DNA from: Betaproteobacteria bacterium
GTDB taxonomy: Bacteria; Pseudomonadota; Gammaproteobacteria; Burkholderiales; Usitatibacteraceae
NCBI GenBank assembly: GCA_003105245.1
Contig: PQAI01000146.1
Coordinates: 1 to 8,463, forward strand
DNA length: 8,463 bases
Direction: 5' to 3'
Within the stretch, counting starts at the first letter, position 1; each line of letters begins with the position of its first letter. This document shows positions 1 through 6,344 of the stretch, in pieces. The notes beneath the pieces are model-generated. The model saw only the letters and a list, made by a program, of their open reading frames with translations. It was not told where the DNA came from and ran no database searches. The translations under genes and the position numbers were made by a program.

Positions 1-275
1 CGGTGGCGAAGCGCCTGGATGCCGATCCACACCAGGTAGGCCGCGCCCGCCCAGCGCACCGCGTTGAAGGCGAGCTCGGAGGAGCGGATGAGGGCGGCCA
101 CGCCCAGGGCGGCCAGTGCCGTGTGGAAGAGGCAGCCCGTGGCGAACCCGAGCGCGGCCGCGATGCCCGCCCTGCGCCCCTGGCTCACGCCGCGCGTGAG
201 CACGTAGACGATGTCCGGCCCGGGCGCGATCGTGAGCAGCGCGCTGGCGACGAGAAAGAGGGCGATGTCGGGCAT
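1..275 (-). CDS. LysE/RhtB-family amino-acid exporter, N-terminal part (runs off left edge)
   Basis: Reading leftward from an ATG at 275, an open frame of 91 codons continues to the window edge without a stop. It begins MPDIALFLVASALLTIAPGP and continues DIVYVLTRG, so it carries the first hydrophobic segment and the PGPD signature of LysE/RhtB inner-membrane exporters. Further hydrophobic stretches lie at about residues 35-62 and 72-88. Members of the family are usually a little over 200 residues with five to six membrane segments and export amino acids or related metabolites by proton antiport; the exact substrate cannot be told. No strong ribosome-binding site is visible before the start. 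The gene lies 27 nt beyond the rpmA terminator, so it is probably transcribed separately. Family assignment is good; the C-terminal half is not visible. Confidence 0.85.
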   Translation of the reverse strand, partial: MPDIALFLVASALLTIAPGPDIVYVLTRGVSQGRRAGIAAALGFATGCLFHTALAALGVAALIRSSELAFNAVRWAGAAYLVWIGIQALRH

Positions 276-301
276 CTCTGTTTGCGCCGGTCCCGGAAAC
301 G

Positions 302-331
302 AAAAAGCCCCGTGCGAAGACGGGGCTCTTT
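302..331 (-). terminator. Intrinsic terminator of the rplU-rpmA operon
   Basis: On the minus strand an 8-bp stem AGCCCCGT/ACGGGGCT (320-327 with 306-313) encloses a 6-nt loop and is followed by a run of T residues (complement of 302-306). It begins 18 nt after the rpmA stop. This is a textbook Rho-independent terminator. The A run on the other side (329-331 on the plus strand is TTT) makes weak bidirectional action possible. Confidence 0.9.
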
Positions 332-348
332 CCGGGAGAAAGGAGCCT

Positions 349-612
349 TTAGGCTTGCGCCGGCTCGATGCTCACGGTGTTCTTCTGCTTGGGTCCGTGC
401 TGGGCGAACTTCACCTTGCCGGTCACCATCGCGAAGAGGGTGTGGTCCTTGCCGATGCCCACGTGCTGGCCCGGGTGGAACTGCGTGCCGCGCTGGCGGA
501 CGATGATGGAGCCCGCGTTCACGAGCTCGCCGCCGTAGGCCTTGACGCCCAGGCGCTTGCTCTCGGAATCGCGGCCGTTGCGGGAAGAGCCGCCTGCTTT
601 CTTGTGTGCCAT
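349..612 (-). CDS. rpmA: 50S ribosomal protein L27
   Basis: The 87-residue product starts [20 protein letters not shown], the highly conserved N-terminus of bacterial L27, which reaches toward the peptidyl-transferase centre of the 50S subunit. The core with [10 protein letters not shown] and FHPG and GKDHTLFA is intact and the length is normal for the family. There is no N-terminal cleavage extension of the Firmicutes type; Ala follows the initiator Met directly. It lies 12 nt after rplU and is followed by an intrinsic terminator. The ribosome-binding site is weak (a GGGTAG stretch before the ATG), consistent with co-translation with rplU. The usual next gene, obgE, is absent. Confidence 0.97.
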   Translation of the reverse strand: MAHKKAGGSSRNGRDSESKRLGVKAYGGELVNAGSIIVRQRGTQFHPGQHVGIGKDHTLFAMVTGKVKFAQHGPKQKNTVSIEPAQA

Positions 613-624
613 GTTCGCTACCCG

Positions 625-936
625 TTACTGGTTGATGGCGTCCACACGGATTTCCGTGTAGTTCTGCCGGTGGCCCTGCGTCTTCATGTAGTGCTTGCGG
701 CGGCGCATCTTGAAGATGCGCACCTTCGGGCCCCGGCCGTGGGCGACCACGGTGGCGGAAACCTTCGCGCCGGCGAGCGTGGGCGTGCCGACCTTCACGG
801 CCTCGCCATCCGCCACCATCAGCACCTGGTCGAGCACGATGGTGGCGCCGACATCGGCCTGCACCTGCTCGATCTTGATGTTCTCTCCCGGGGCAACGCG
901 GTATTGCTTGCCTCCGGTCTTGATCACTGCGTACAT
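625..936 (-). CDS. rplU: 50S ribosomal protein L21
   Basis: The 103-residue product begins [14 protein letters not shown], the invariant L21 start, and carries the [13 protein letters not shown] and [11 protein letters not shown] signatures near residues 71-98. L21 binds 23S rRNA in the large subunit. The start at 936 is chosen because the family begins exactly here and GGGAG lies about 9 nt upstream; the open frame extends further upstream but that extension lies antisense to ispB and has no L21 character. It is the first gene of the rplU-rpmA operon, driven by the promoter at 994-1022. Confidence 0.97.
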   Translation of the reverse strand: MYAVIKTGGKQYRVAPGENIKIEQVQADVGATIVLDQVLMVADGEAVKVGTPTLAGAKVSATVVAHGRGPKVRIFKMRRRKHYMKTQGHRQNYTEIRVDAINQ

Positions 937-969
937 GCCTGGAACTCCCGTTTTAGTTTGATAATTCAC

Positions 970-998
970 GGCCTTTTGCACCGCGAACCCGCTATAAT
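970..998 (+). promoter_or_regulatory. Possible ispB promoter overlapping the rplU promoter
   Basis: On the plus strand TATAAT is perfect at 993-998, overlapping the rplU -10 by five bases. At the expected -35 position (about 970-975, GGCCTT) the match to TTGACA is poor. A start near 1005 would leave a leader of about 88 nt before the ispB start. The perfect -10 and the lack of another candidate in the short divergent region support it; the weak -35 limits confidence. Confidence 0.4.
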
Positions 999-1022
999 AC
1001 GCGAAATCCCAAGCAACGTCAA
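994..1022 (-). promoter_or_regulatory. Sigma-70 promoter of rplU-rpmA
   Basis: On the minus strand TTGACG (1017-1022) is separated by exactly 17 nt from TATTAT (994-999), close to the sigma-70 consensus. Transcription would start near 986-988, giving a leader of about 50 nt before the rplU ATG. This fits a strongly expressed ribosomal-protein operon. Confidence 0.8.
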
Positions 1023-1092
1023 AGACTTGTGTTCGGGCCCGTCCGGGTCCGGCCGCCCCCGGAAAAGCGCCTTGAACCAGTCCCACATCCCC

Positions 1093-2061
1093 GTGAGCCT
1101 CGAATCGATCCGGGCCCCCATCGCCGACGACCTGAAGGCCGTCGACGACGTGATCCGCCGCAGCATCGACTCCGAGGTGGTCCTCGTCCGGACCATCGCC
1201 GACTACATCATCGAGGCCGGCGGCAAGCGGCTGCGTCCGGCCCTGCTGCTCCTGGCCGCCAATGCGGTGGGCGCCACCGGGCCCGCCCGCCACGAGCTCG
1301 CGACCGTCATCGAGTTCATCCACACGGCCACCCTCCTGCACGACGACGTGGTGGACGAATCCAGCCTGCGCCGCGGCCGGCGCACGGCCAACGCCGAGTT
1401 CGGCAACGCCGCCTCGGTGCTGGTGGGCGACTTCCTCTATTCGCGCGCCTTCCAGATGATGGTGGCGCTGGGCAACCTGCGCGTGATGCAGGTGCTATCG
1501 GACGCGACCAACGTGATCGCCGAGGGGGAGGTGCTGCAGCTCCTCAACGTGAACGACCCGGACACCGACGAGGAAAGCTACCTGCGCGTCATCCGCTACA
1601 AGACCGCCAAGCTCTTCGAGGCCGCCACCCAGGTGGGCGCCATCCTCGGCAATGCTCCCGCCGGCGTCGAGAAGTCGCTGGCGGAATTCGGCATGCACCT
1701 GGGCACCGCCTTCCAGGTGATCGACGACGTCCTGGACTACTCGGGCGACCTCGCCGAGACGGGCAAGAACCTGGGCGACGACCTCGCCGAGGGCAAGCCC
1801 ACGCTGCCGCTCATCCGCGCCATGCAGGTGGGCAGCCCCGCCGAGAAGGCGCTGGTGCGCCGCGCCATCGAGGAGGGCGGCAAGGCCGACCTGGGGGCGG
1901 TCGTCGAGGCCATCAACCGCACGGGCGCCCTGGACTACGCGCGCGACTGCGCCCGCCGGGAGGCGGCCATCGCCACCTCGCGGCTCGGGCCCCTCGCGGG
2001 TTCCGCGTTCAAGGACAGTCTGCTACAATTGGCGCACTTTTCGGTGGAGCGGAAGTACTAG
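1093..2061 (+). CDS. ispB: Octaprenyl (long-chain polyprenyl) diphosphate synthase
   Basis: This trans-prenyltransferase extends farnesyl diphosphate with isopentenyl diphosphate to make the side chain of ubiquinone/menaquinone. With a GTG start at 1093 it is 322 residues, the usual IspB length. Visible motifs are GGKRLRP (43-49, IPP binding), the first Asp-rich motif DDVVD (84-88), KTAKLFEAA (170-178), the second Asp-rich motif DDVLD (211-215) and [11 protein letters not shown] (225-235). Small residues before the first Asp motif (ATLLHDD) agree with a long-chain product. Start choice: the GTG gives the family-like N-terminus [16 protein letters not shown] but has no Shine-Dalgarno, whereas an in-frame TTG at 1072 has GGAAA 8 nt upstream and would add seven residues; either is possible. 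The frame stays open far upstream across the antisense of rplU/rpmA, which is not coding. Exact chain length (C40 or other) is inferred. Confidence 0.93.
   Translation: MSLESIRAPIADDLKAVDDVIRRSIDSEVVLVRTIADYIIEAGGKRLRPALLLLAANAVGATGPARHELATVIEFIHTATLLHDDVVDESSLRRGRRTANAEFGNAASVLVGDFLYSRAFQMMVALGNLRVMQVLSDATNVIAEGEVLQLLNVNDPDTDEESYLRVIRYKTAKLFEAATQVGAILGNAPAGVEKSLAEFGMHLGTAFQVIDDVLDYSGDLAETGKNLGDDLAEGKPTLPLIRAMQVGSPAEKALVRRAIEEGGKADLGAVVEAINRTGALDYARDCARREAAIATSRLGPLAGSAFKDSLLQLAHFSVERKY
2021..2029 (+). promoter_or_regulatory. Possible extended -10 promoter for the tRNA-Pro, inside the ispB 3' end
   Basis: TGCTACAAT is a TGn-extended -10 with a near-consensus TACAAT hexamer, followed by GGCGCA. 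The -35 region at the expected distance is poor (TTCCGC, 2001-2006). The transcript would start near 2036 and carry a roughly 70-nt leader including the hairpin at 2078-2098. A TA-rich hexamer is conspicuous in this very GC-rich gene end. Confidence 0.4.
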
Positions 2062-2077
2062 GTCCACCGCAATTCCG

Positions 2078-2098
2078 ACGGGCGCGCCAAGCGCCCGT
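2078..2098 (+). terminator. GC-rich hairpin after ispB (weak terminator or tRNA leader structure)
   Basis: A perfect 8-bp stem ACGGGCGC/GCGCCCGT with a 5-nt loop begins 17 nt after the ispB stop and is followed by TTTCGG. It looks like an intrinsic terminator with a short T tract, leaky at best. It ends 8 nt before the mature tRNA, so it could instead be part of a precursor leader removed by RNase processing. Confidence 0.5.
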
Positions 2099-2106
2099 TT
2101 CGGCCT

Positions 2107-2183
2107 CGGGGTGTAGCTTAGCCTGGTAGAGCGCTACGTTCGGGACGTAGAGGCCGGAGGTTCGAATCCTCTCACCCCGACCA
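2107..2183 (+). tRNA. tRNA-Pro (anticodon CGG), CCA encoded
   Basis: The 77-nt cloverleaf has the acceptor stem CGGGGTG (2107-2113) paired with CACCCCG (2173-2179), discriminator A and an encoded CCA. The anticodon stem CTACG/CGTAG encloses the 7-nt loop TTCGGGA, so the anticodon is CGG, reading the proline codon CCG, which should be common in this GC-rich genome. The T arm GGAGG-TTCGAAT-CCTCT is canonical. The first base C (C1-G72 pair) with discriminator A73 is typical of bacterial tRNA-Pro. Confidence 0.97.
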
Positions 2184-2192
2184 CCTTTCCCG

Positions 2193-2210
2193 CGGCCTCA
2201 CTCGAGGCCG
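2193..2210. terminator. GC hairpin between convergent tRNA-Pro and response regulator
   Basis: CGGCCTC/GAGGCCG forms a perfect 7-bp stem with a 4-nt loop that spans the stop codon of the response regulator and begins 10 nt after the tRNA CCA. Neither strand has a T run after it, so it is not a clear intrinsic terminator. By position it could mark the transcript ends of both converging units. Confidence 0.35.
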
Positions 2211-3595
2211 TAACGCTTGATCTTCCGCCACAGCGTGGACTTGTCGATGCCCAGGATCTCCGCGGCCGTCGCGCGGTTGCCCTGCGTCTCGCGCAGCGTC
2301 TTGGCGATGAAGTAGGCCTCGATCTCCTCCAGGCTCTGCGGCTCGATCATCTCCATGGCGCGTCCCGGCACGGGCTGCTCGGCGGCCAGTCCCGGCGGCA
2401 GGCAGTCCACGTCCAGCACGTCGGTCTCGGTGAGGATGATCATCGACTGGATCGCGTTCTCCAGTTCGCGGGCGTTGCCCGGCCAGTCGTGGCGCATGAG
2501 GGCGCCGAGCGCCCGCGTCGTGATTCCCTTTACGGGCTTGCCCAGGCGCGCCGTGTGCCGGCCGAGGAAGTAGTTGGCGAGCAGCGGGATGTCGCTTCGC
2601 CGGTCGCGAAGCGGCGGCATCACGATCTCCACGATGCGCAGCCGGTAGTACAGGTCCATGCGGAACGCGCCGCTCTCGACGAGCGCGGGCAGCGGCCGGT
2701 TGGTCGCGGCGATGAGGCGCACGTCCGCGCGCCGCGGCTCGGTATCGCCCATGCGGTAGAAGGTCCCGTCCTGCAGCACGCGCAGCAGCTTCGCCTGGAA
2801 GGCGGGCGAGGCGTTGTTGATCTCGTCCAGGAAGAGCGTGCCGCGGTCGGCCGTCTCGAAGAGCCCCGCCTTGGCGCGGTCGGCACCGGTGAAGGCGCCG
2901 CGCTGGTAGCCGAAGAGCTCGCTCTCGATGACGTTCTCGGGGATGGCGGCGCAGTTGAGCGCGACGAAGCGCCCCTCGCGGCGCGCGCTCGCGGCGTGGA
3001 TCAGGTGCGCGACGACCTCCTTGCCCGTGCCCGATTCCCCGGTGACGAGCACGCAGCAGTCGTAGCCCGCGGCCGCGCGCACCGTGCGGCGCACCTGCTC
3101 GATCGCGGGGTTCTTGCCCACCAGGCCCTCGGATCCGGCCCAGGCGCGGTTGGCCTCGCGAAGGCGCAGGTTCTCGCGGTTGAGCTGCCAGTACTCGAGG
3201 GCGTGGCCCGCGATGCGGCGCAGGTCGTCGGGCTCGAAGGGTTTCTTCAGGTAGTCGTAGGCGCCGTTCTTCAGCGCGTCGACCGCCGACTCCACGGTGG
3301 CGTGGCCGGTGAGGAGGATCACCTGGGTCAGCGAGCTGCGGCGCCTGGCGAAGCGCAGCACCTCGAGGCCGCCCACGCGCGGCATGCGCAAGTCCGTCAC
3401 CACCACCGCCACGTCGTGACCCTCGAGGTAGTCGAGGGCGGCCTGCGAGCTCTCGACCGCCACCACCTCGGCCGGGGCGCCGGAGAGCACCTCCTCGATC
3501 ATGCGCCGCATGGCGGCGTCGTCCTCGACGACGAGCAGCGTCGGCCGCGCCGCTTCCTGCGCCACGACCTCCGGGGAGCCCGCCGCCGTCTGCAT
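2198..3595 (-). CDS. Sigma-54-dependent response regulator (NtrC/AtoC family)
   Basis: This 465-residue protein is a complete NtrC-type activator. Residues 18-130 form a receiver domain with the acidic pocket E24/D25/D26, phospho-acceptor D68, T96 and K118. Residues 157-395 form a sigma-54 AAA+ domain with Walker A GESGTGKE (186-193), the sigma-54-contacting loop GAFTGA (233-238), Walker B TLFLDE (253-258), FRMDLYYRL (311-319) and WPGNARELEN (371-380). A Fis-type helix-turn-helix (about 439-463) binds DNA. Phosphorylation should drive oligomerisation and ATP-dependent opening of sigma-54 promoters. The ATG lies 4 nt after the stop of the sensor kinase, with no good Shine-Dalgarno, which points to translational coupling. 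Its likely target is the sigma-54 promoter at 7160-7175 of the same gene cluster. The specific orthologue name cannot be given from sequence alone. Confidence 0.95.
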   Translation of the reverse strand: MQTAAGSPEVVAQEAARPTLLVVEDDAAMRRMIEEVLSGAPAEVVAVESSQAALDYLEGHDVAVVVTDLRMPRVGGLEVLRFARRRSSLTQVILLTGHATVESAVDALKNGAYDYLKKPFEPDDLRRIAGHALEYWQLNRENLRLREANRAWAGSEGLVGKNPAIEQVRRTVRAAAGYDCCVLVTGESGTGKEVVAHLIHAASARREGRFVALNCAAIPENVIESELFGYQRGAFTGADRAKAGLFETADRGTLFLDEINNASPAFQAKLLRVLQDGTFYRMGDTEPRRADVRLIAATNRPLPALVESGAFRMDLYYRLRIVEIVMPPLRDRRSDIPLLANYFLGRHTARLGKPVKGITTRALGALMRHDWPGNARELENAIQSMIILTETDVLDVDCLPPGLAAEQPVPGRAMEMIEPQSLEEIEAYFIAKTLRETQGNRATAAEILGIDKSTLWRKIKRYGLE

Positions 3596-3599
3596 GGGC

Positions 3600-5036
3600 C
3601 TAGGCCACGAGCGGCAGCGTCACGACGAAGCGTGCGCCGCCCTCGTGGTCGGGATCGCAGTGGATGCTGCCGCCGATGCGGGTGACGATCGACTGGCTGA
3701 TGGGCAGTCCCAGGCCCGTGCCCGACGATTCCCCCTTGGTGGTGAAGAAGGGCTCGAAGAGGCGCGGCCGGTCCGCGGGCGAGACCCCGGGCCCGTTGTC
3801 CGTGACGCTCACCACGGCCTGGCCGCCCTCGACGCGGCACCCGATGCGCACCCGCGGCTCGGGCATCCCGGAGGCGGCCTGGACCGCGTTCACCAGCAGG
3901 TTCACGAGCACGATGTCGAGCTGTCCGCCGCCGCCGCGCACCGTGACCTCGCCCTGGACGTCGGCCTCGATGGCCACGCACTCGCGGCGGCCCTGGCAGT
4001 TGGTCACCGCCTCGACCGCCTCGCGGATGAGGCCGTTGATCTCGCAGGTCTCCGTCGGGCAGGCGTCGCGCCGGGCGTAGGCCAGGAGGTTGTCGATGAT
4101 GCGCGCGCAGCGCTTGGTCTCGCCGTGGATGACGCGCGCGTACTCGGCACGCCTCGCCTCGTCCGCCTTGCCCTCGTTGAGGAGCTGGGCGTAGCCGAGG
4201 ATCGTGCCCAGCGGCGTGTTGAGCTCGTGCGCCACGCCGGCGGCGAGCTGCCCCATGGCCACCAGCTTCTCCGTCTGCCTCGCCAGGTCCTCGAGCTTCT
4301 TCCAGTCGGTGATGTCCTGCAGGATGATCGCCGCGCTCGCCTGGGCGGCGCGCGGCGACTTGCCGAAGAAGGTGAGGTTGAGCGACACCTGGCGCACGGC
4401 CTCGCCCAGGCGCAGGACGAGCACCTTGTTGCTCACCTGCTGCTCGTAGAGGAAGGCCTCGCGCAGGAGCTCCCGGCCCGCCTCGTCGGGAAGCAGGAGG
4501 TCGAAGACGTTCGCGCCGGAGAGCGACTGCGCCGGCAGGCCGAAGAGCGACTCGGCCTGGCGGTTCGAGAGCGTGACGCGGAAGTCGCCGTCGACCACGA
4601 GGAGCGCGCCGGGCAGCCCCTGCAGGATCGCCTCGTGGCGGTTCCTCTCCGCGATGATCGCGAGCTGCGCCTGCTCCATCTCTCCGAAGAGGGAGCCCAG
4701 GTTGCGGGCGAGCGCGTTGTATTCCGCGGCCAGCGGGCCGACCAGCGCGCGGGCCGCGCCGGGCAGCTCCACGGGTTCGAGCTCGCCGACGTTGGCGCGC
4801 TGCAGCGCGCCGTGCACCGCGGTGAGCCCGCGCCAGTAGCCGTAGAGGCCCAGGCCGGCCGCGAGCGCCAGGGCCGTCGCGGCCCAGGCGGCCACCCCCG
4901 AGGGCGCCAGCCACGCGAGCGCGGCGAGGATCGCCAGCGCGACGAGCGCGAGCGCGAACGAGCCGCGCCCCGTGCCGCCGCCTTGCGCATCCGGTGTCCT
5001 GTCGCGGGAACCCGCCGCGATGTCGACGCTGCCCAA
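3600..5036 (-). CDS. PAS-domain membrane sensor histidine kinase
   Basis: Numbered from the TTG start at 5036 the product is 478 residues. Two hydrophobic helices (about 26-44 and 49-68) are joined by only a few residues, so there is almost no periplasmic sensor; a helical linker and a PAS domain (about 132-242) follow in the cytoplasm. The HisKA box AHELNTPLG holds the phospho-acceptor H270. The ATPase domain shows the N box (N379, N383), DNGPG (413-417), FEPFFTT (427-433) and GTGLG (439-443), all intact. Four cysteines (326, 331, 347, 353) sit between the dimerisation and ATPase domains. It is paired with the sigma-54 regulator immediately downstream. Start choice: TTG 5036 has GGAGG 5 nt upstream, while the longer GTG start at 5090 (496 residues) has none and abuts a strong hairpin. 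The signal is unknown; the topology suggests membrane-state, quinone or cytoplasmic redox sensing. Confidence 0.93.
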   Translation of the reverse strand: MGSVDIAAGSRDRTPDAQGGGTGRGSFALALVALAILAALAWLAPSGVAAWAATALALAAGLGLYGYWRGLTAVHGALQRANVGELEPVELPGAARALVGPLAAEYNALARNLGSLFGEMEQAQLAIIAERNRHEAILQGLPGALLVVDGDFRVTLSNRQAESLFGLPAQSLSGANVFDLLLPDEAGRELLREAFLYEQQVSNKVLVLRLGEAVRQVSLNLTFFGKSPRAAQASAAIILQDITDWKKLEDLARQTEKLVAMGQLAAGVAHELNTPLGTILGYAQLLNEGKADEARRAEYARVIHGETKRCARIIDNLLAYARRDACPTETCEINGLIREAVEAVTNCQGRRECVAIEADVQGEVTVRGGGGQLDIVLVNLLVNAVQAASGMPEPRVRIGCRVEGGQAVVSVTDNGPGVSPADRPRLFEPFFTTKGESSGTGLGLPISQSIVTRIGGSIHCDPDHEGGARFVVTLPLVA

Positions 5037-5041
5037 TCGTT

Positions 5042-5046
5042 CCTCC
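5042..5046 (-). promoter_or_regulatory. Ribosome-binding site deciding the kinase start
   Basis: On the minus strand GGAGG is followed by AACGA and then TTG (5034-5036). This spacing of 5 nt is efficient, and it is the only convincing Shine-Dalgarno near either possible kinase start. Confidence 0.65.
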
Positions 5047-5091
5047 GGGATCGCGCCTGCGATGGCGCGCTGGGGAATCGATGATGCCACG

Positions 5092-5124
5092 GGGCCGACC
5101 GGGACGGTTGATCCCGGTCAGCCC
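5092..5124 (-). other. Long GC-rich hairpin between porin and kinase genes
   Basis: Positions 5092-5104 pair with 5112-5124 to form a 13-bp stem, with a single G-U pair in the RNA, around a 7-nt loop; the inner eight pairs are GACCGGGA/TCCCGGTC. It begins 10 nt past the porin stop in transcription direction. No T tract follows, so it is not a canonical terminator. It may stabilise the 3' end of the cytochrome-porin message or lower expression of the kinase-regulator pair relative to the structural genes. Confidence 0.7.
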
Positions 5125-5134
5125 GCGCGGAGCG

Positions 5135-6325
5135 TCAGAAGATGAACTGCAGGCCGAGCGTGTACTGGTTGTAGTCGCGCTGCGAGGCGTCGGTGGGGTT
5201 CTGCACGTCGAACTTCACCTTGGCCGCCTCGAAGCTCAGCTTGAGCAGCTGGCCGTTGAGGAGGTAGTGGAAGCCGATGCCGTCCCACTTCTGGTCGCGG
5301 TAGCCCGTGGGCAGGTTGTAGTCGGAGACCTCGTGGCGGCCGAAGATCTGCAGGCGGCCCGGGCCGATCTTCTGCGGCAGGAGGTAGCCCGCCTTCACGT
5401 ACCAGCCCTCCAGGTCCGTCGTCGCCGGCAGGTTCGGGTCGGGCGCGAGGCCCCAGTGCACCTTGCCCGTGTCGTAGCGCATCAAGGCCGCGGAGGCCGT
5501 GAACGTGCCCGACGAGGTCGGCTGCTCCCAGAACACGTCGGCCGTCCACGCCTTGTAGTCCTTGATGTCGGTCTTGCCGATGTAGTCCCCGTAGGCGACG
5601 CTCTTCTGGTAGTCGTAGGAGGCGCCGATCGTGAACACGTTGCGCGTGCCCAGGTAGGTGCCGCGGTAGCCGTACTCGTATTCCGGGTCGAGGAGCGTGA
5701 GGTGCACCCGGCCCGTCAGGCGCGGCGAGTCCTTGGCCACCGCGTCGCCCTCGCGGCCGTCGGAGACCATGACCTTGTACTGGAACTTGCCGTCGGCCAG
5801 GTTGCCCCACACCGCGGCGCCCGTGTCGCGGCTGCCGCCCCAGGGCGTGTAGGCCAGCACCTCGGCCCGGTCCATGGTGAGCGGGTCGAAGCAGGCCTCG
5901 AGATTCTCGCGCGTGAACGCGTTCTTGAAGCGCCCGACCATGAAGCGCAGGCCGTCGCTCTGGTCGATCGTGATGTAGGAGTCGCGGAAGAAGATGCTCT
6001 TGTCGTCCTGGCCGTACTTGCTGTCGGAGGGCGCGTCGAGGTTGGCGTAGAAGCCCACCAGGTCGTTGAACTGGCCCGAGAAGGTCAGGCGGTTCCGGCG
6101 CAGGAAGAAGTCCGTGGACTTGCCGCTGTCCGTGGCGGAGCTGAAGTCGCGCGCCTGGCCCCAGGCCTGCAGCGAGTAGTTGAAGGTGAGGTTGCCCTCC
6201 TTGCCGAAGGCGATGGTGGGCCCCGCCGAGGCGCTTCCCGCCCAGGCAAGGAACGCGAGCGCGCACGCGCCCGCCAGTCGCTTCGTCGTGGTCCTGCGCA
6301 TCGTGCTGCTTCTCGCGAGCTTCAT
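5135..6325 (-). CDS. Outer-membrane porin, phosphate-selective (OprP/OprO)-like
   Basis: The 396-residue product has a signal peptide with a basic N-terminus and a hydrophobic core LAGACALAFLAWAG; likely cleavage is after SASA (A34/G35). The mature part alternates polar and aromatic residues in short beta-strand stretches and ends in Phe (GLQFIF), the signal for BAM-dependent barrel insertion. The segment with FFLRRNRLTFSG, FRDSYITIDQ and MVGRFKNAFTREN (about residues 73-140) resembles the RRARLGxEG / DAYLQY / GNFKEPF pattern of OprP/OprO-type porins. The ATG at 6325 is supported by AAGGAGG 8 nt upstream. The gene follows the triheme cytochrome after 19 nt, so the two are surely co-transcribed. 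At this size the barrel is probably about 16 strands, smaller than MtrB-type cytochrome-sheathing barrels. Substrate unknown; an anion is a reasonable guess from the family. Confidence 0.85.
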   Translation of the reverse strand: MKLARSSTMRRTTTKRLAGACALAFLAWAGSASAGPTIAFGKEGNLTFNYSLQAWGQARDFSSATDSGKSTDFFLRRNRLTFSGQFNDLVGFYANLDAPSDSKYGQDDKSIFFRDSYITIDQSDGLRFMVGRFKNAFTRENLEACFDPLTMDRAEVLAYTPWGGSRDTGAAVWGNLADGKFQYKVMVSDGREGDAVAKDSPRLTGRVHLTLLDPEYEYGYRGTYLGTRNVFTIGASYDYQKSVAYGDYIGKTDIKDYKAWTADVFWEQPTSSGTFTASAALMRYDTGKVHWGLAPDPNLPATTDLEGWYVKAGYLLPQKIGPGRLQIFGRHEVSDYNLPTGYRDQKWDGIGFHYLLNGQLLKLSFEAAKVKFDVQNPTDASQRDYNQYTLGLQFIF

Positions 6326-6344
6326 GGGATTCCCCTCCTTGGGA

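Noticed and set aside
211..1092. Upstream 294-codon extension of the ispB reading frame
   Set aside because: It runs antisense across the terminator, rpmA, rplU and the divergent promoter, has no polyprenyl-synthase similarity, and exists only because GC-rich DNA has few stops.
2489..3685. Plus-strand 398-codon open frame
   Set aside because: It is antisense to a regulator with every expected motif intact; its translation is Arg/Val/His-rich low complexity without domains.
3501..5084. Plus-strand 527-codon open frame
   Set aside because: Antisense shadow of the histidine kinase, with biased composition and no recognisable motif.
5092..5124. Calling the porin-kinase hairpin an intrinsic terminator
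   Set aside because: The stem is strong but no T tract follows it on either strand, so it is listed only as a hairpin.
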